A DNA stretch of 64,000 nucleotides from Poronia punctata (taxonomy: Eukaryota; Ascomycota; Sordariomycetes; Xylariales; Xylariaceae), in contig MU401512.1 of assembly GCA_022579005.1 (NCBI GenBank), positions 124,001-188,000 on the forward strand, read 5' to 3'. The translations under genes and the position numbers were made by a program. Below are positions 47,954 to 59,239 of the stretch, piece after piece. The notes below the pieces were generated by a model. That model was not told where the DNA came from. It searched no databases and saw nothing but the letters and a program-made list of their open reading frames with translations. Each line of letters starts with the position of its first letter. Within the stretch, counting starts at the first letter, position 1.

Positions 47954-50805
47954 CTAGAAGGGCGATCGAAAGGGTTGATAGCGTGGACCGCCGAATATGG
48001 GAGTTGGCGTTGCGGTTGCCCCGACAATATTAGGATCGGCATGTCCCAAGCCGTTGTGGACTTGGTGGCTTCTACCCGAAACGCCCTCGAATATCCTCGA
48101 CATCTCGCTGGACATCTGTAATCCGTTCTGGAGCACATCGTACCCGGGCGAAGGGGGCACGATTTGTGGCGGCCCAAAAGGCGAGCTGGTCGTTGTCGGA
48201 CTGGGCCCTGCCTGGCCATGACCCGCGGCTAATCCTGCCATGGTGAGGGCCGCGCTCGAATGGGGGTCCTCAGCCAAGCCGAGGCGTGGCGCGACGTCTC
48301 GCAGGGATTTGACCATGCCCCAGAGCCGCTTCGACACCCATGACTTGGCCGACATGTCCTTGAGGAGCTCGAGCGCCATGTAGAACTCGTCACGGCAGGA
48401 GGAGCTGAAGTTGACGGGTGCGTGACACGAGGCGACAAACAGGATGGTGATGGCCGAGGAGAGGAATTGGTGGTAGAATATCTGCATCTTGCGGTAGACG
48501 TTGGTCGTGTTGTTGAGATGGGTTAGGTAGCGGATTGTATTTTTGGCCAGCTTGACGCCCACTTCGGCGTGACATAAGTTGTCCATGATGCTGCTGTGTG
48601 TGTGCAGGATAGGCGTATGAAGCCACAGTCGGATCTGGTTAAAACGAAGCCAGGTCCAGATCTGCAGGCGCTGAATATCGTACTCTTTGGGCGAGTGCAC
48701 AGGCGGGCTGAGGTACTGGGGCATGTCATCCCAATCAGACAGTTCCAGCTGCACTTCCTGGGGTAGCTCGGTATACCACTTCTTGATTGCCTGGTCAAGA
48801 ACTTCTATGTCCTCCAGCGGCGTTTCCACGCTCTCCCTTTCGAAATCGAGCTGACGCACAAACCGCCACACCCTGGCGCTCAGTTTTGAATAAGCTATCA
48901 TCATTAATAGGAAAGGATGTTGCTCCTAACATGATGTCCATTAGAGAAAGTTGATGGCCGCGAGCCTCTACCAGTACAAAGAGCAATAGGAAAAACGCAA
49001 CGAGGGGAATAGAACATCTTTTTAGACACTCACCGGAGCTGGTAGGTCCGGGTCTACCTCCTCATCAGAAACCACATAAGGCAGACCAGCAGAGAATGCC
49101 CACCGTCGGTCCAAGACATATACGCTCCAGAACGTGTTGATTGCCGTCCAGCGCTCATCCTCATCCCGTATTTGGTCGATAACATCGCGTCGGTGCAGAC
49201 CCAGTTCAAGGCAAAGTCTCACCACTTGGCCCATTACGCGCCAGCACAAGACCTCATCTGCCGAGAGGAAGTAGTACCCAGCCTGTTGAAACGGTTAATT
49301 AGTCATTGTACCGAGACTGCTAGACGGAGGGAGAGGAGAGGCAGCGAGAAGAGAGAAAAGGGGCGCGGCCGACGTACAACAAGTGCCAAGAAGGGCAGGT
49401 TATGCGCATTCGGCGGATCGCTCATCAACATCCGATTCGCAATATGTTTAATGCCGGCAAAGATCCTCTGGGCTTGTAAGCTGTTCCCATGCCCCTCGAC
49501 CAGCAGACCACTACATAGGACTACTTTCAATAATAATGTGTTGAGGTCGTTGATGCCGCCGTCCTGCCCCCCAGCCGGAGGTGCAAGCCCACTCTTCTTG
49601 GCAGCCTCCATCCACGTGGCGAGCGTCTTGGCGTGCCCGATGATGGCGTCAATACGGAGAACTGGATACATGATGCCGACTTCCTCCTCATAGATGCGGC
49701 ACAGACGGATCATCTCGTCCTTGCTCAGCTCCCAAAGCGCATCGACTGTGGTATGGTCAGTCGAGGAGACGGCCTGGGGCCCCAGTTTAGGGGAAGCACT
49801 GGGCGTCTCCTGGGTGTTGCCGTTGCCATCGGCGCTGTCGCCAGGGTATGAGTATCCCATCTTATGTAGAGTGTTCTTGGCCACGTCGAGGCTGAAATGA
49901 TTGCTTGTCGGCCCCCGGAAGGGAAAGGGGGGCAGTCGCGGTTGCGGGGGTACCGTCATAGTAGTCGAGGACGGCGTAGAGGAAGCCGAGGGCCCGGCGA
50001 TGCTACGTTCATGCTGATGCAGAGTGCCAGCTCGCACGGTCTCGGACCGCAGGTTATTCAAATTGCTAAATAGCATCTCGACCTGCTCTTGCAGTTGGCT
50101 CACCTGGGCTGCCATCTGCTTGAACTCATCCGAGTCTTTGACGTTGCTAGCGCAGCAATTAGGCGCGTACAGACACTGCAGATTGAGATGACCGCAGCGT
50201 CCGCAGGGCGTCTCCCCGTTGCATTTGATTTTCCGCCGCTTGCACTCATTGCATGCGATGGAGATGTATCGGTTCCGCTTACTCCTCTGCTGAGGCCCTG
50301 GCTTTGAAGCATTTCCCGAGTCTTCTCCTTCGTCTTCGGGATCGTCGCCGGTCGTCTTCCGCTTTGCGCCGGCTACTGACCCCGTTGTTGGTACCGAGGT
50401 GGAAGCCGACGTTCCTGCAGTTGTCGTAGTATCACGTCGTACAACGGATGATTGTTTCCTGGGTCTCTTCTCGGTCTTACTATTATGGCTACTGTTATTG
50501 CTATTGGTACTGTTGTTATCGTGACTGGTGGTGTTTTGACGCGGATATGGCAGCATCGGTTGCGTGGCCGGAGGTGGGTGGTGGTGGGGTGAAACATTCG
50601 TCGTGTTCGAAAGGTCCCCGGTCGAGCCAGTGTTGGTCGTCGTAGCCGCCGTGCCCGTTGTTGGAGATGAGGCGTTGTTCTTATTATTATTATTACTGTT
50701 ATTGTTGGTGGTCGTGTCTGGGGATATAGCGGGTGCGGCTTCGGGATGTCCAGGAATAGTGGTCAGGTATCGCACCTCGCCCACTTGGTTCTCGAAGAAC
50801 TCCAT
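47954..50805 (-). CDS. Zn2Cys6 transcription factor with fungal-specific TF domain
   Basis: Three exons, 50805-49378, 49282-49034 and 48925-47954, all phase-0 junctions, give 882 aa. The N-terminal 180 residues are low-complexity (Asn/Thr/Ser/His-rich, including NNNSNNNNKNN). The zinc cluster spans Cys185-Cys211 with spacing CX2CX6CX5CX2CX6C and a basic RRKIK between ligands. It is followed by a coiled-coil-like heptad segment (about 226-253), probably for dimerisation. The middle homology region includes LSKDEMIRLCRIYEEEVGIMYPVLR, the second exon's GQVVRLCLELGLHRRD, and VYVLDRRWAFSAGLPY, typical of the fungal_trans domain. The regulated pathway cannot be told: no biosynthetic cluster is adjacent. 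An additional 5' non-coding or short coding exon cannot be excluded. Confidence 0.92.
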
Positions 50806-53327
50806 GCCCTTGGATGGCTTGAATTGTCTTCTACTGCAGCTATGTCATTCCTCCCTCGCATCGCGAGCATCGTGGGCCTCGGTCTCTCCCTCGCGGCTCG
50901 GCTCGTTCCCACACAGGCGCAATGGCAGTCGTCTATGCAGTCACAGGAGATAAGTTGCAATTGGATATAGGGATACGACGGGGCGGGACAGATACGGCGG
51001 GAGGCGGGAGGCGGGAAGCGGGAAGCAGAGGCAGCCTGTGACGAGCCCACGCCCTGGTCTTCTTTTCTTTCTTTGGTCTTTTCACTCCCTGCCGACTTTT
51101 GAAACTTAAGGCGACGAGTTACCGTAGCAGTTACCAGGCCGGTTATTACTAAGTAGTTTTACCCATTCTGATTAGTTGATTGAAGTGCCAGTATGTAACG
51201 AGTAACGTAGGCACGTTGCATACTTACCTCCCTACCTATCTGCTTTAACTGCAACGCTCGGCTGTGTACGTGTGTACTCGTAAGTAGTTTTGTCCATAGG
51301 AACGACTAACCTAGGTAAGGTACCTACTACATACATACAATAACAATAGTACCTCCTCTCATTGCCTGGAGCCCTGGTTTATTATGTGTAGATACAGTAT
51401 AACGGCAACGGCAACGGATAAGGATGACAGACAGGCATGGAGGCATGCAAGTTGTGACAGGATAACAGGATAACAGGATCGCCAGCCTGGAGTAGGTACG
51501 AGTAGGCCGTATATCCCGAGAGCGACCCCAGCATTAGGACGGGCTAGGGAACTACTAGGGCCGCTCCTCTAAGCCGTTTTGGGGAACATTTAGCGGACAA
51601 CGTGCTTCAGCTGAAAGTTTGATTCAACATTTTCAAATGCTTGGCTCTTTCCAGCGCAAGAAACTAACCTAAACTAGTACATATATAACCTAAGTCCTGT
51701 ACATGTAGGTATTGTCTCGTACTACAGATGAGCATTTGACATAAGTATTAAAGAAAAAGTTCTATAAAGCAGTAGTAACTAACAAATTTTCCACTAAACT
51801 GGCTTATCACTTGGATACAACACACCTTGCTGCTATCCGTAGTCCTCCGTAGCTTGTCTTGCTACTAATTTTGCCAGACTTGAATGTTAGGAGGTATCTG
51901 CCATAATACAGATAGTTACAGTTTAATACTACATAGGTAGAGTCTCTATAACAAAAGATAGGACAATATCTATATGTACAAATCCTACCATTGTCAGAGG
52001 CCGTTATCCTACATACTTATAAACGTGCTGCTAGTATACTCGTACTACTAAGTAATAGGTACTACCTCTAGTAGGTAGTACTGCATAGTACATTGTGTAC
52101 ATAGCTTTACCTTATGATGTTTAATGTTCTACTATGAGGTAGGTAGCATCTACAGCCTACATAAGTTCTCCAACCCCAACAGCCAAGCTCTGTCTAGATA
52201 GTTATTGAAATTGAATACACGTACCAGAACCAGTATGATGTCCCCACTCTGGTATCGCAATACACCCACCGGTTTTTACAATGCATGAGGCCAACGGTAA
52301 CCTCACCTGGTGTAGGTATCCCATCCTATCACGATGGCCCAACCATGGAGGATCGATACTACCTATATAGTAGTCTGTACGGGTTAGTATACCTACTAAT
52401 GTCAAGGTGTGCCACTCCTAGCACATGGCATAATGCGCTGCATCCCTGGCGCGCCGATTCTGCCCTGGCATCCACTCATACAATACAGGTGCTGTAGGCA
52501 CCGAATGAGAAGCTTGCTCAGAAGGGGAGGTCATATTGCGGATCGGGAGTCAAGCCGTCATTACTCCAACCCAAGATGGACTGCAGTTCATAGCCTTTCT
52601 CCTGTGTAATGCGGGACCCTTAACCAGGATCGTCGACCAAGTTTATTTCGCCATCACAAAAACAAAAAAAGACTTTGTCGCAAGGCCTGTGCCCCGAACA
52701 TACAATTTTAAGGAATAGAACTATGTATGTTGTACGTGTATATACTTTAGGGATTGTCGATAAGCCATCCTCCGTTCACCCGATGATTGGCGTGGCGGGA
52801 GTTTCTAGGGAGCTGATCTCGATGATGTTCGCTAGCCTCCGAGGTAGGACGCGGGGGTTACCGAGAGTTTCGGTGCAAACTTTTTGGTGGTACAAAAGTA
52901 CATATGCAGCAAAAACTGGCTTCCGCGGACGTTCACGAGGCTCCAAGCAATACATCTAACTACGGTAGGATAGCGAGGGTATAGCTAGGCCTACTTACTC
53001 AGTACTCGTACACCGTCCTCACCCGACGACGACGCGGTTTGGCTTTACAAACGTACTTGTACGGTTTTTCGCTCTCCTTTTTTCAGGGGACTATAAAGCC
53101 TAAACTAGACTAACCTAGGGAGAGGCTGCACTCCTACCTGTTCTGGAGTACACCCTGTTCTGTACTCCGTCGAAAGATGTACTCTGTAAAAAAAAAAAAA
53201 AAAAAAGGCTGGACGGCGTTAGGCGTTTGCGGGTGGAGTTGCTATGCACATGTCTAACCTACGGGTAACTACACACAGATGGTCATAGGTATTCCAACTG
53301 TACATGTGCGTGTCAGAAATTATATGA
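50806..53327. other. long intergenic region upstream of the Zn2Cys6 gene
   Basis: About 2.5 kb. It has cgggaggcgggaggcggga-type short repeats near 50998-51020, many TAGGTA/TACCTA words (51230-52150) and an A19 run (53188-53206). No supportable gene: open frames between 52285 and 52959 show no protein-like composition. Confidence 0.45.
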
Positions 53328-54727
53328 TTACAGGGGCAAAGCCGTCTCGATCCGACCAACACAGTCGCCAAAGCCCACTCGCTGGCCCGACGCCCCACAG
53401 CTCCCCCGAAGTGTGACGGTGTCCCCATCCTTCAAGAATCGGCGCGCGTCCATCCCCGAGAGCATGATATCTTCCTTGCCCCCCTTGCTCAGCTCGAGGA
53501 GGCTGCCGCTCCCCCCGTGTTCCGGCCCGCTAATAGTGCCCGAGCCGAGTAAATCGCCCGTGTTCAGCGGGCATCCGCCCAATGAGTGATGTGCTATCAT
53601 CTGTGGGAAAGACCACATGAGGTTCTTCGAGCTTGTCCGAGAAATGGTTGTTGTGCCTCCCTCGGGCGCTATACAGAGATCAGCCATCGTCTACATCAAA
53701 ATAATTATTATATGTTGGTATGTCCTATAGGTAAGTAGTGGGGTCCGTTCGTGTATATATGCTTGTACGCACTTTGAATGTCTACTTCCAGCTCGATATC
53801 AAATACGGCGTCTTCCCTCCCTTCCTTCAGGTAGTCTTGCAGCGGCGTCTTGTTCTCGATGCCCTTCGTGCGGAATGGCTCCAGGGCGTCCGCTAAGACG
53901 ACCCAGGGACTGATAGTCGAGGCAAAGTTCTTGCCATTAAAGGGCCCCAAAGGCACATATTCCCACGTCTGTATGTCTCGGGCGCTCCAGTCGTTCAGGA
54001 GGACATAGCCAAAAATGTGCTCCTCGGCATTGGCGACCTTGATTGGGGATCCCATCTGGTTCGGTCTTGCGATTAAGCAGCCCAGCTCGAGCTCGATGTC
54101 CAACCGCCTAGCCGGGCCTGTGATGGGCTTCTTAGGGTCCGCAGAGGGGTCAAGTAGGATCTGACCGTTCGGGCGGCGAACGGGCGTGCCCGATACCACG
54201 ACGCTCGAGGCCCGTCCGTGATACCCCACGGGTAGGTGCGTGTAGTTGGGCTGCAGGGCGTTCTGCGGCCCCCGAAACATGACACCAACAGCGTACGCGT
54301 GATGGTACCCCGCGTAAAAATCCGTGTAATCCCCGATGCTCATGGGCATATGCATCCTTACATCGTTTTGAGAGACGAGAGCGTTGCGCCGTAACGCATC
54401 GTTGTCTTTCAGCAACTCTGGTCGCCTCGTCTCGGCTGAGAGTAGGTCCTGTATCGCACTACGCACCTCCCGATGCACCTGCCGTCCTAACGATGCAAAA
54501 GCGTTCAGCGTCGGCTCTTCGAAGACTTTGCCGTTATCTTTCAGGCAGGGGAAAAGATGGTTGGATTTGTCATTGGCTGCCAGCACCTTGAGGTCCAGAA
54601 CATGGGTGCCGATTGCGATGGCAGCATGGGGCGCCGGGTCGCTCGGTGTGCTCACAATTCCAAAGGGAATGTTGGCCAGAGAAAAGGGCGTATCGGGCGA
54701 TACATCGGGGACCCAAGTAGCCGGCAT
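53328..54727 (-). CDS. FAH1: fumarylacetoacetase
   Basis: Last step of tyrosine/phenylalanine degradation: hydrolyses fumarylacetoacetate to fumarate and acetoacetate in the cytosol. Two exons, 54727-53773 and 53668-53328, with a 104-nt intron, give 431 aa. The acceptor TATAG at 53669 is chosen because it continues the strand as DIQT-PEGGTTTISR; the earlier GTAG would hit a stop. Catalytic and metal motifs are present: DYTDFYAGYHHAYAVGVMFRG (His and Asp), LPVGYHGRASSVVVSGTP, DIELELG (metal-binding Glu pair), LLNDWSARDIQTWEYVPLGP and NTGDLLGSGTISGPE. The other genes of the fungal homogentisate pathway (hmgA, maiA) are not in this window. Confidence 0.96.
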
Positions 54728-55624
54728 GGTTGGTTCCTGACTACAAATAACCTCTATATCTATTTTGGCAACTATTTTTCTCTTGAGCGATTATGCGAGA
54801 GTATAGTACGTTAATTCATTTTCCATTCACCAGATAGTACTACATACCTTAATATCTTGTCGGCATCACCTGATTCACGGGTGCTTATGTGACGGTGCGC
54901 CGCACGAGAGCAAGTCCGATGAAACCCGCTCCTTTCCTGGGCTCTTCCGCAGTGGGGCACCCTTTATGTATTGAGATAATTTTGAGATACCGCCAGCTCT
55001 CCTCCAATAGGTATCGACTTTCGGCACTCTTAATAACTCGTACACGTATAGTTTGTTTGCCTACCTGATCTCTTTTCCCGTAACTTTCTTGTTGCCCATA
55101 GAGTCTAAGGAGCCAAGTCGGTACTCATACTCGCTTCAATTATTCCCCTCATTGATGCATACTTATGTTCAGGGCCATATTTACGTGATCTCGGATACGG
55201 CCCAGGTTCTCATAAGGGACGTCTTGGTCCCGACAATGTTAATCGGTCTGTATCATGCATAGATAAGATTTCGTATTCAAGAGATTGATACTCGTAGATA
55301 TGTGCAAATATTTTGTACTCGGTAATAAAAAACAAGGTACCTTGCCGAAGCCTAAAATTAACATAGGTTACATAGCCTAACCTGGCCATTTAGAGATTAG
55401 CGTGACTCCTCATCAGCCAAGGGAGCCGGATTTTAAGAAGTCTCTTCAATGGCCTAACCTTTACTCGTAGGCTAGACTGCTCGTAGGTCACGTAGAGCCC
55501 GACCTATATATGCCTACCATCCTAGCAATTACGATCAGGAGCGAATGGCCAGGTGGCTGGCTGTACCGGATCGGCTCTGGGGGATATGAGAAAGCCCATG
55601 ACGGAGGACTCGCCGTCGGTCAAA
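54728..55624. other. intergenic region peroxidase / FAH
   Basis: About 900 bp: FAH promoter plus 3' flank of the peroxidase gene. No gene is seen. Confidence 0.5.
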
Positions 55625-56766
55625 TCACCGTGAAGGAATGACCGAAGTGATCTCTGTGAGGCGGTTCAAATTGTCGACCCCAAGCATGCTCATGCGAAAG
55701 TAGGCTTGTGCATAGGCCTTTATATATCAAGTCAGCACCGTGTCACAACAGAGACGAAAAGATGGCACGGTCTGGTCAAGAGGGGAGAAAATCGATTGCT
55801 TACCGGGTTCCATTTGTTCTGGCCGTTGGCGCCGGCGAATCTGCTCCACAGCCCTTTGGTGGAAGGGTCAAGCGCGAGAGACCTATCGCTGTGCAGAATG
55901 AAAATCGTCTGGTTGTCGCCCGTCAGGGGCACACGGTAGAAGGACGCGTCCCAGATTTGCGGGTCGGCGTCTAGCGGGGCCCCGGCGCGGCTGGGGTCGA
56001 CGAATCGTTGTGTTGCGGCCGTGTGCGCGCCCACAAGGGCCACCAGATCGTTGGCGGTGAATGTCTTTTTGGCGAAGAGCGAGACGAGTGTGGGCGCGTC
56101 CATGGAGGAATCAGGCAGCTTATGCGGGGGAGCAGCACGAGGGTCGTCTGTCCTGCCAGCGAAGGCGCGGATCCGTGGCCCACCTGGACAGGCCGCGGTC
56201 CCGGCGATGGCGCCGAGCTGGATGATATCTGCCATTCCGGCGCCGTGGGGGTGGTATTTGGCGTAAATGGCCTTTGTCGTATCGCCGATCGCCTGCAGGC
56301 CGAGGTTTTCCGATCGACTGAGCTCGTCGGACAGGAGGAGGGAGCCATCGGCGCCGCCGTAAGAAGAGTCCACGTCCCAGGCTGCAGCATCGTGGAAGCC
56401 TTGGCGGATCGCGCCGCGAGCGAGACCTGTGCAGCCGTCCTGGTTGGCGAATGAGGCCCACATCTCATTGGCGACGTAGTACCACACGCAGAGGGGATCG
56501 CGGGTGCAATCGTTCGATCCAAGCGCTCCGGGCGGTTTGTAGCTCGGGGACCCCGTGCTAGTAGCGTCCGTTTTGGCCGTGAGGATGTCGGCAATGACCT
56601 CCCCGACTCCTGTCAGTACGCCGCCGAGGAGGTCACCCAGAAGGGAGGTGGAACGGCCTTCGAGGGCAAAGTCGTGTCGAGCCTCGATCTCGGTTATTAC
56701 ACGATCCATGCTTGGATACGCGTGCGCGAGTACGGCGGCGTGGCTGACCAAGAGCAGCGCCTTCAT
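55625..56766 (-). CDS. secreted class II (fungal) haem peroxidase
   Basis: Two exons, 56766-55804 and 55717-55625, with an 86-nt intron, give 351 aa. It starts with a signal peptide (MKALLLVSHAAVLAHA). The distal haem side is RQGFHDAAAW (Arg and His of the peroxidase mechanism) followed by GGADGSLLL (Ca2+/structural). The proximal His is in LVALVGAHTAATQ. The second exon supplies the conserved ending AYFRMSMLGVDNLNRLTE. The acidic residues that bind Mn2+ in manganese peroxidase and the long-range-electron-transfer Trp five residues before the proximal His in lignin peroxidase are not at the corresponding positions (here Arg/Thr and Ala, aligned by eye). It is therefore probably a generic, low-potential ascomycete peroxidase rather than a ligninolytic one. 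A 65-residue Gly/Leu-rich segment precedes the catalytic domain. Confidence 0.88.
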
Positions 56767-59239
56767 ATTTGGTTTTGGCTATCCAGGGAATAACGGACAA
56801 AAAGGAATAGGCAAATGCAGACAAAGATGCCAGGTGCTTCCTTGATCGTTTGACGGCTGTTGTAGTTCTTGTTGAGGGCTCGGGGATGTCACAACCACGG
56901 CTTTGTTTGCCAAACGAATGTCAGAAAAGGGACCAGGAACGCAGGAACGACCGTAAGTCAACAACTCTATCTGGCAAACTAGGTAACTAGCACGAGAGGA
57001 TATGCCGTGTAGGGGAGCACTGGGGAATGTTGCTGGGACGTCCTCTGCAGGATGGTAAGTTTAGTAGGGCGTCAAACTTATATTCAGTTCGTCCTTATCC
57101 GAGAGGGGCTCGGGACCGCAGCCCCCCCAAATATCACCGACTCCCGCCGTGAAAACATCTTCGCCTCCTGCTCTGTATAAGAGGTTACCCGCAGACAGGT
57201 CAAGTACAGGTGTCAGCCTCTACGGAGAACACAGCTAGATAGTAGCGATATCTCCACCTTTGTTTATTCGAGGCGAAGGCTGTTGATTTTCTCGTACGAG
57301 TATCCGTACCTGATTAGCCACCGTCTGCGGACGTAAAAGGGGGGCAACCTTGTCTACTGCTGGTATGCATGGAAGACCTAGCACAAAGGCTTTAAAAGAC
57401 AAGGGAAAGGATGTTTTCTGGATAGGTTGTACAGCAGGTTCGGGTCGATAAATATTTGTGTCGTTCGATTTACCGTGAGAACAACTGCGCACCTAAAGCC
57501 ACACCGCGCAATACCAGACTCACCGCAGCCGCCTCATTGTTAGCTATTATCAGGTAGTCAATATTGGGGCTTCTCAGCTTTAGTTACACATCTTAGCTCC
57601 CCCTTGATCTGGCGCGTTGTTCAGGGCCAGGCCGCTTGGGGATTTACGAGTGCTAGGTAGCATCTATGAAAGCTGTCGAGTCATCCTGGTGATATTACTG
57701 GTAATACCGCAGACTACCGTGCATCTTAAATGGCATGTTGCATGCCAATAGGCGGTATCGAGGCAGTAGATAGATTAGTTAGTTCCCCGGTACGTACGTG
57801 TACAGGGAATGTCCGCAGCTCATCAAAGGGGGATATGTGCCGCGGGAAGAACGCCACAATATGTAGGTACGTTCCTCATAGAACCTGGCACTGGTAGCAC
57901 ACTATATATATATGTCATGTGCACACGATGTTGATGGGCGCGACTATATAACTTAAAAACCCCCTTTTCCAAAACTTATATATAGTTTCCCGGGTGCCTG
58001 GTCCTCGACTTCGGCTACCCCTTTCGGGATCGTCATGCTCGATGTCGAGGAGACAGGCAAAACCGTGACCCCGGCCGGAACACATCCGTTCTGCCGTCGC
58101 GTTACCATGGCGTCTTTGACAGCGGAGTAAGTCTTCCCGGAGTGATTCAGATAGATGGGCGTGCAAGCAGGGTCCGTAAATAATACAAAACGATAGCCTA
58201 GGGTTTGGAGGTCGCGTTACCCTGGACTGGAAAATTTCACGCCCTACCTACCTGATGAACAAGTTCGGATCGACTTGCAGTTTGGCAACGCCTCGTACCA
58301 CGTTCTCAGAGCCAGGCATTTTGCATCAAACCGAACATCAAGACTGGCGCGACATTATCTATCTGCCATGGTGTTAACCTATAACGAGCATATCCCCAGT
58401 CTGTGGTTCACCTCCAAGGGATGTTTGAACAATTCACGGCATCCGGTTAGTAGCCTCTGCACGACTACCTAACCTAATGATTTCTTTGGACAAAGTGGGA
58501 TTCGAGAGACGACATGGTCGAGGTTGCTTTGCAGGAAGTACAACCAGTCTTTTATGTCTCAACTTGATCCCTCTGTTATAAAGGAGTAAACTGGGCGCAC
58601 GAACCTTCCTCTTTATCTAGCGCTTCGGAACTCGGAAGCCCGCAGCCCCTTGACTTCGCACCCCGTTTCAATATTATGATGAGCATAATAAAGGAACTCC
58701 TACCTCTTATTCAGCCCCAACCACCATTTATATACACATACCTAGGTTAGGTAAATATAGTAACATAGAACTAATGTGTATGTATTATGTAGGCTGCGAC
58801 CCTGTTATAACTTGTGGTTACCAACCTGAAATGTAAGTAAAGTACTTAGGTATGTGCGTGTACGAGTATGAGTAAAGTACATGCTTCTTACCTTATGTCC
58901 TTTATCGATCGCCCCCAGCCACCCCAGCCACCCGTCATGAACAGGAGGCACCTGGTGCACCCCCCATTCTGCGATCCCGATACTTGGCGTGCTAGCCCTT
59001 TACCTAAAAGCCCCTCGGTCGCTCAAACGAGGGATCCTGAGGTAACACATGCTTTCCTAACCCGGACACCCAGTATCCCAATACCACATGTATACCGAGA
59101 GAACCGGCACCCGTGGGATTCGGAAGACTGGAACTCCTCTACCACACTGGCTTATTCATATAAGGGAGTAAATACCCCAGAATTCGAGATGAGAAGATGA
59201 AGCATCCGGCCCGTCATTGACATACGATAACAACGTACA
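56767..59239. other. intergenic region upstream of the DUF885 gene
   Basis: About 2.5 kb without a supportable gene. A frame at 58868-59200 is Pro-rich and open for 110 codons but lacks recognisable features. The region just upstream of 56766 holds the peroxidase promoter. Confidence 0.45.

Noticed and set aside
52285..52959. Overlapping short open frames in the Zn2Cys6 upstream spacer
   Set aside because: Composition and lack of motifs suggest chance frames.
53669..53700. Earlier acceptor GTAG for the fumarylacetoacetase intron
   Set aside because: With the donor at 53772 it puts a stop codon directly into the frame; the TATAG acceptor continues the domain.
58868..59200. 110-codon Pro-rich open frame upstream of the DUF885 gene
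   Set aside because: No recognisable motif, no splice link to the DUF885 frame, and composition is like surrounding spacer.
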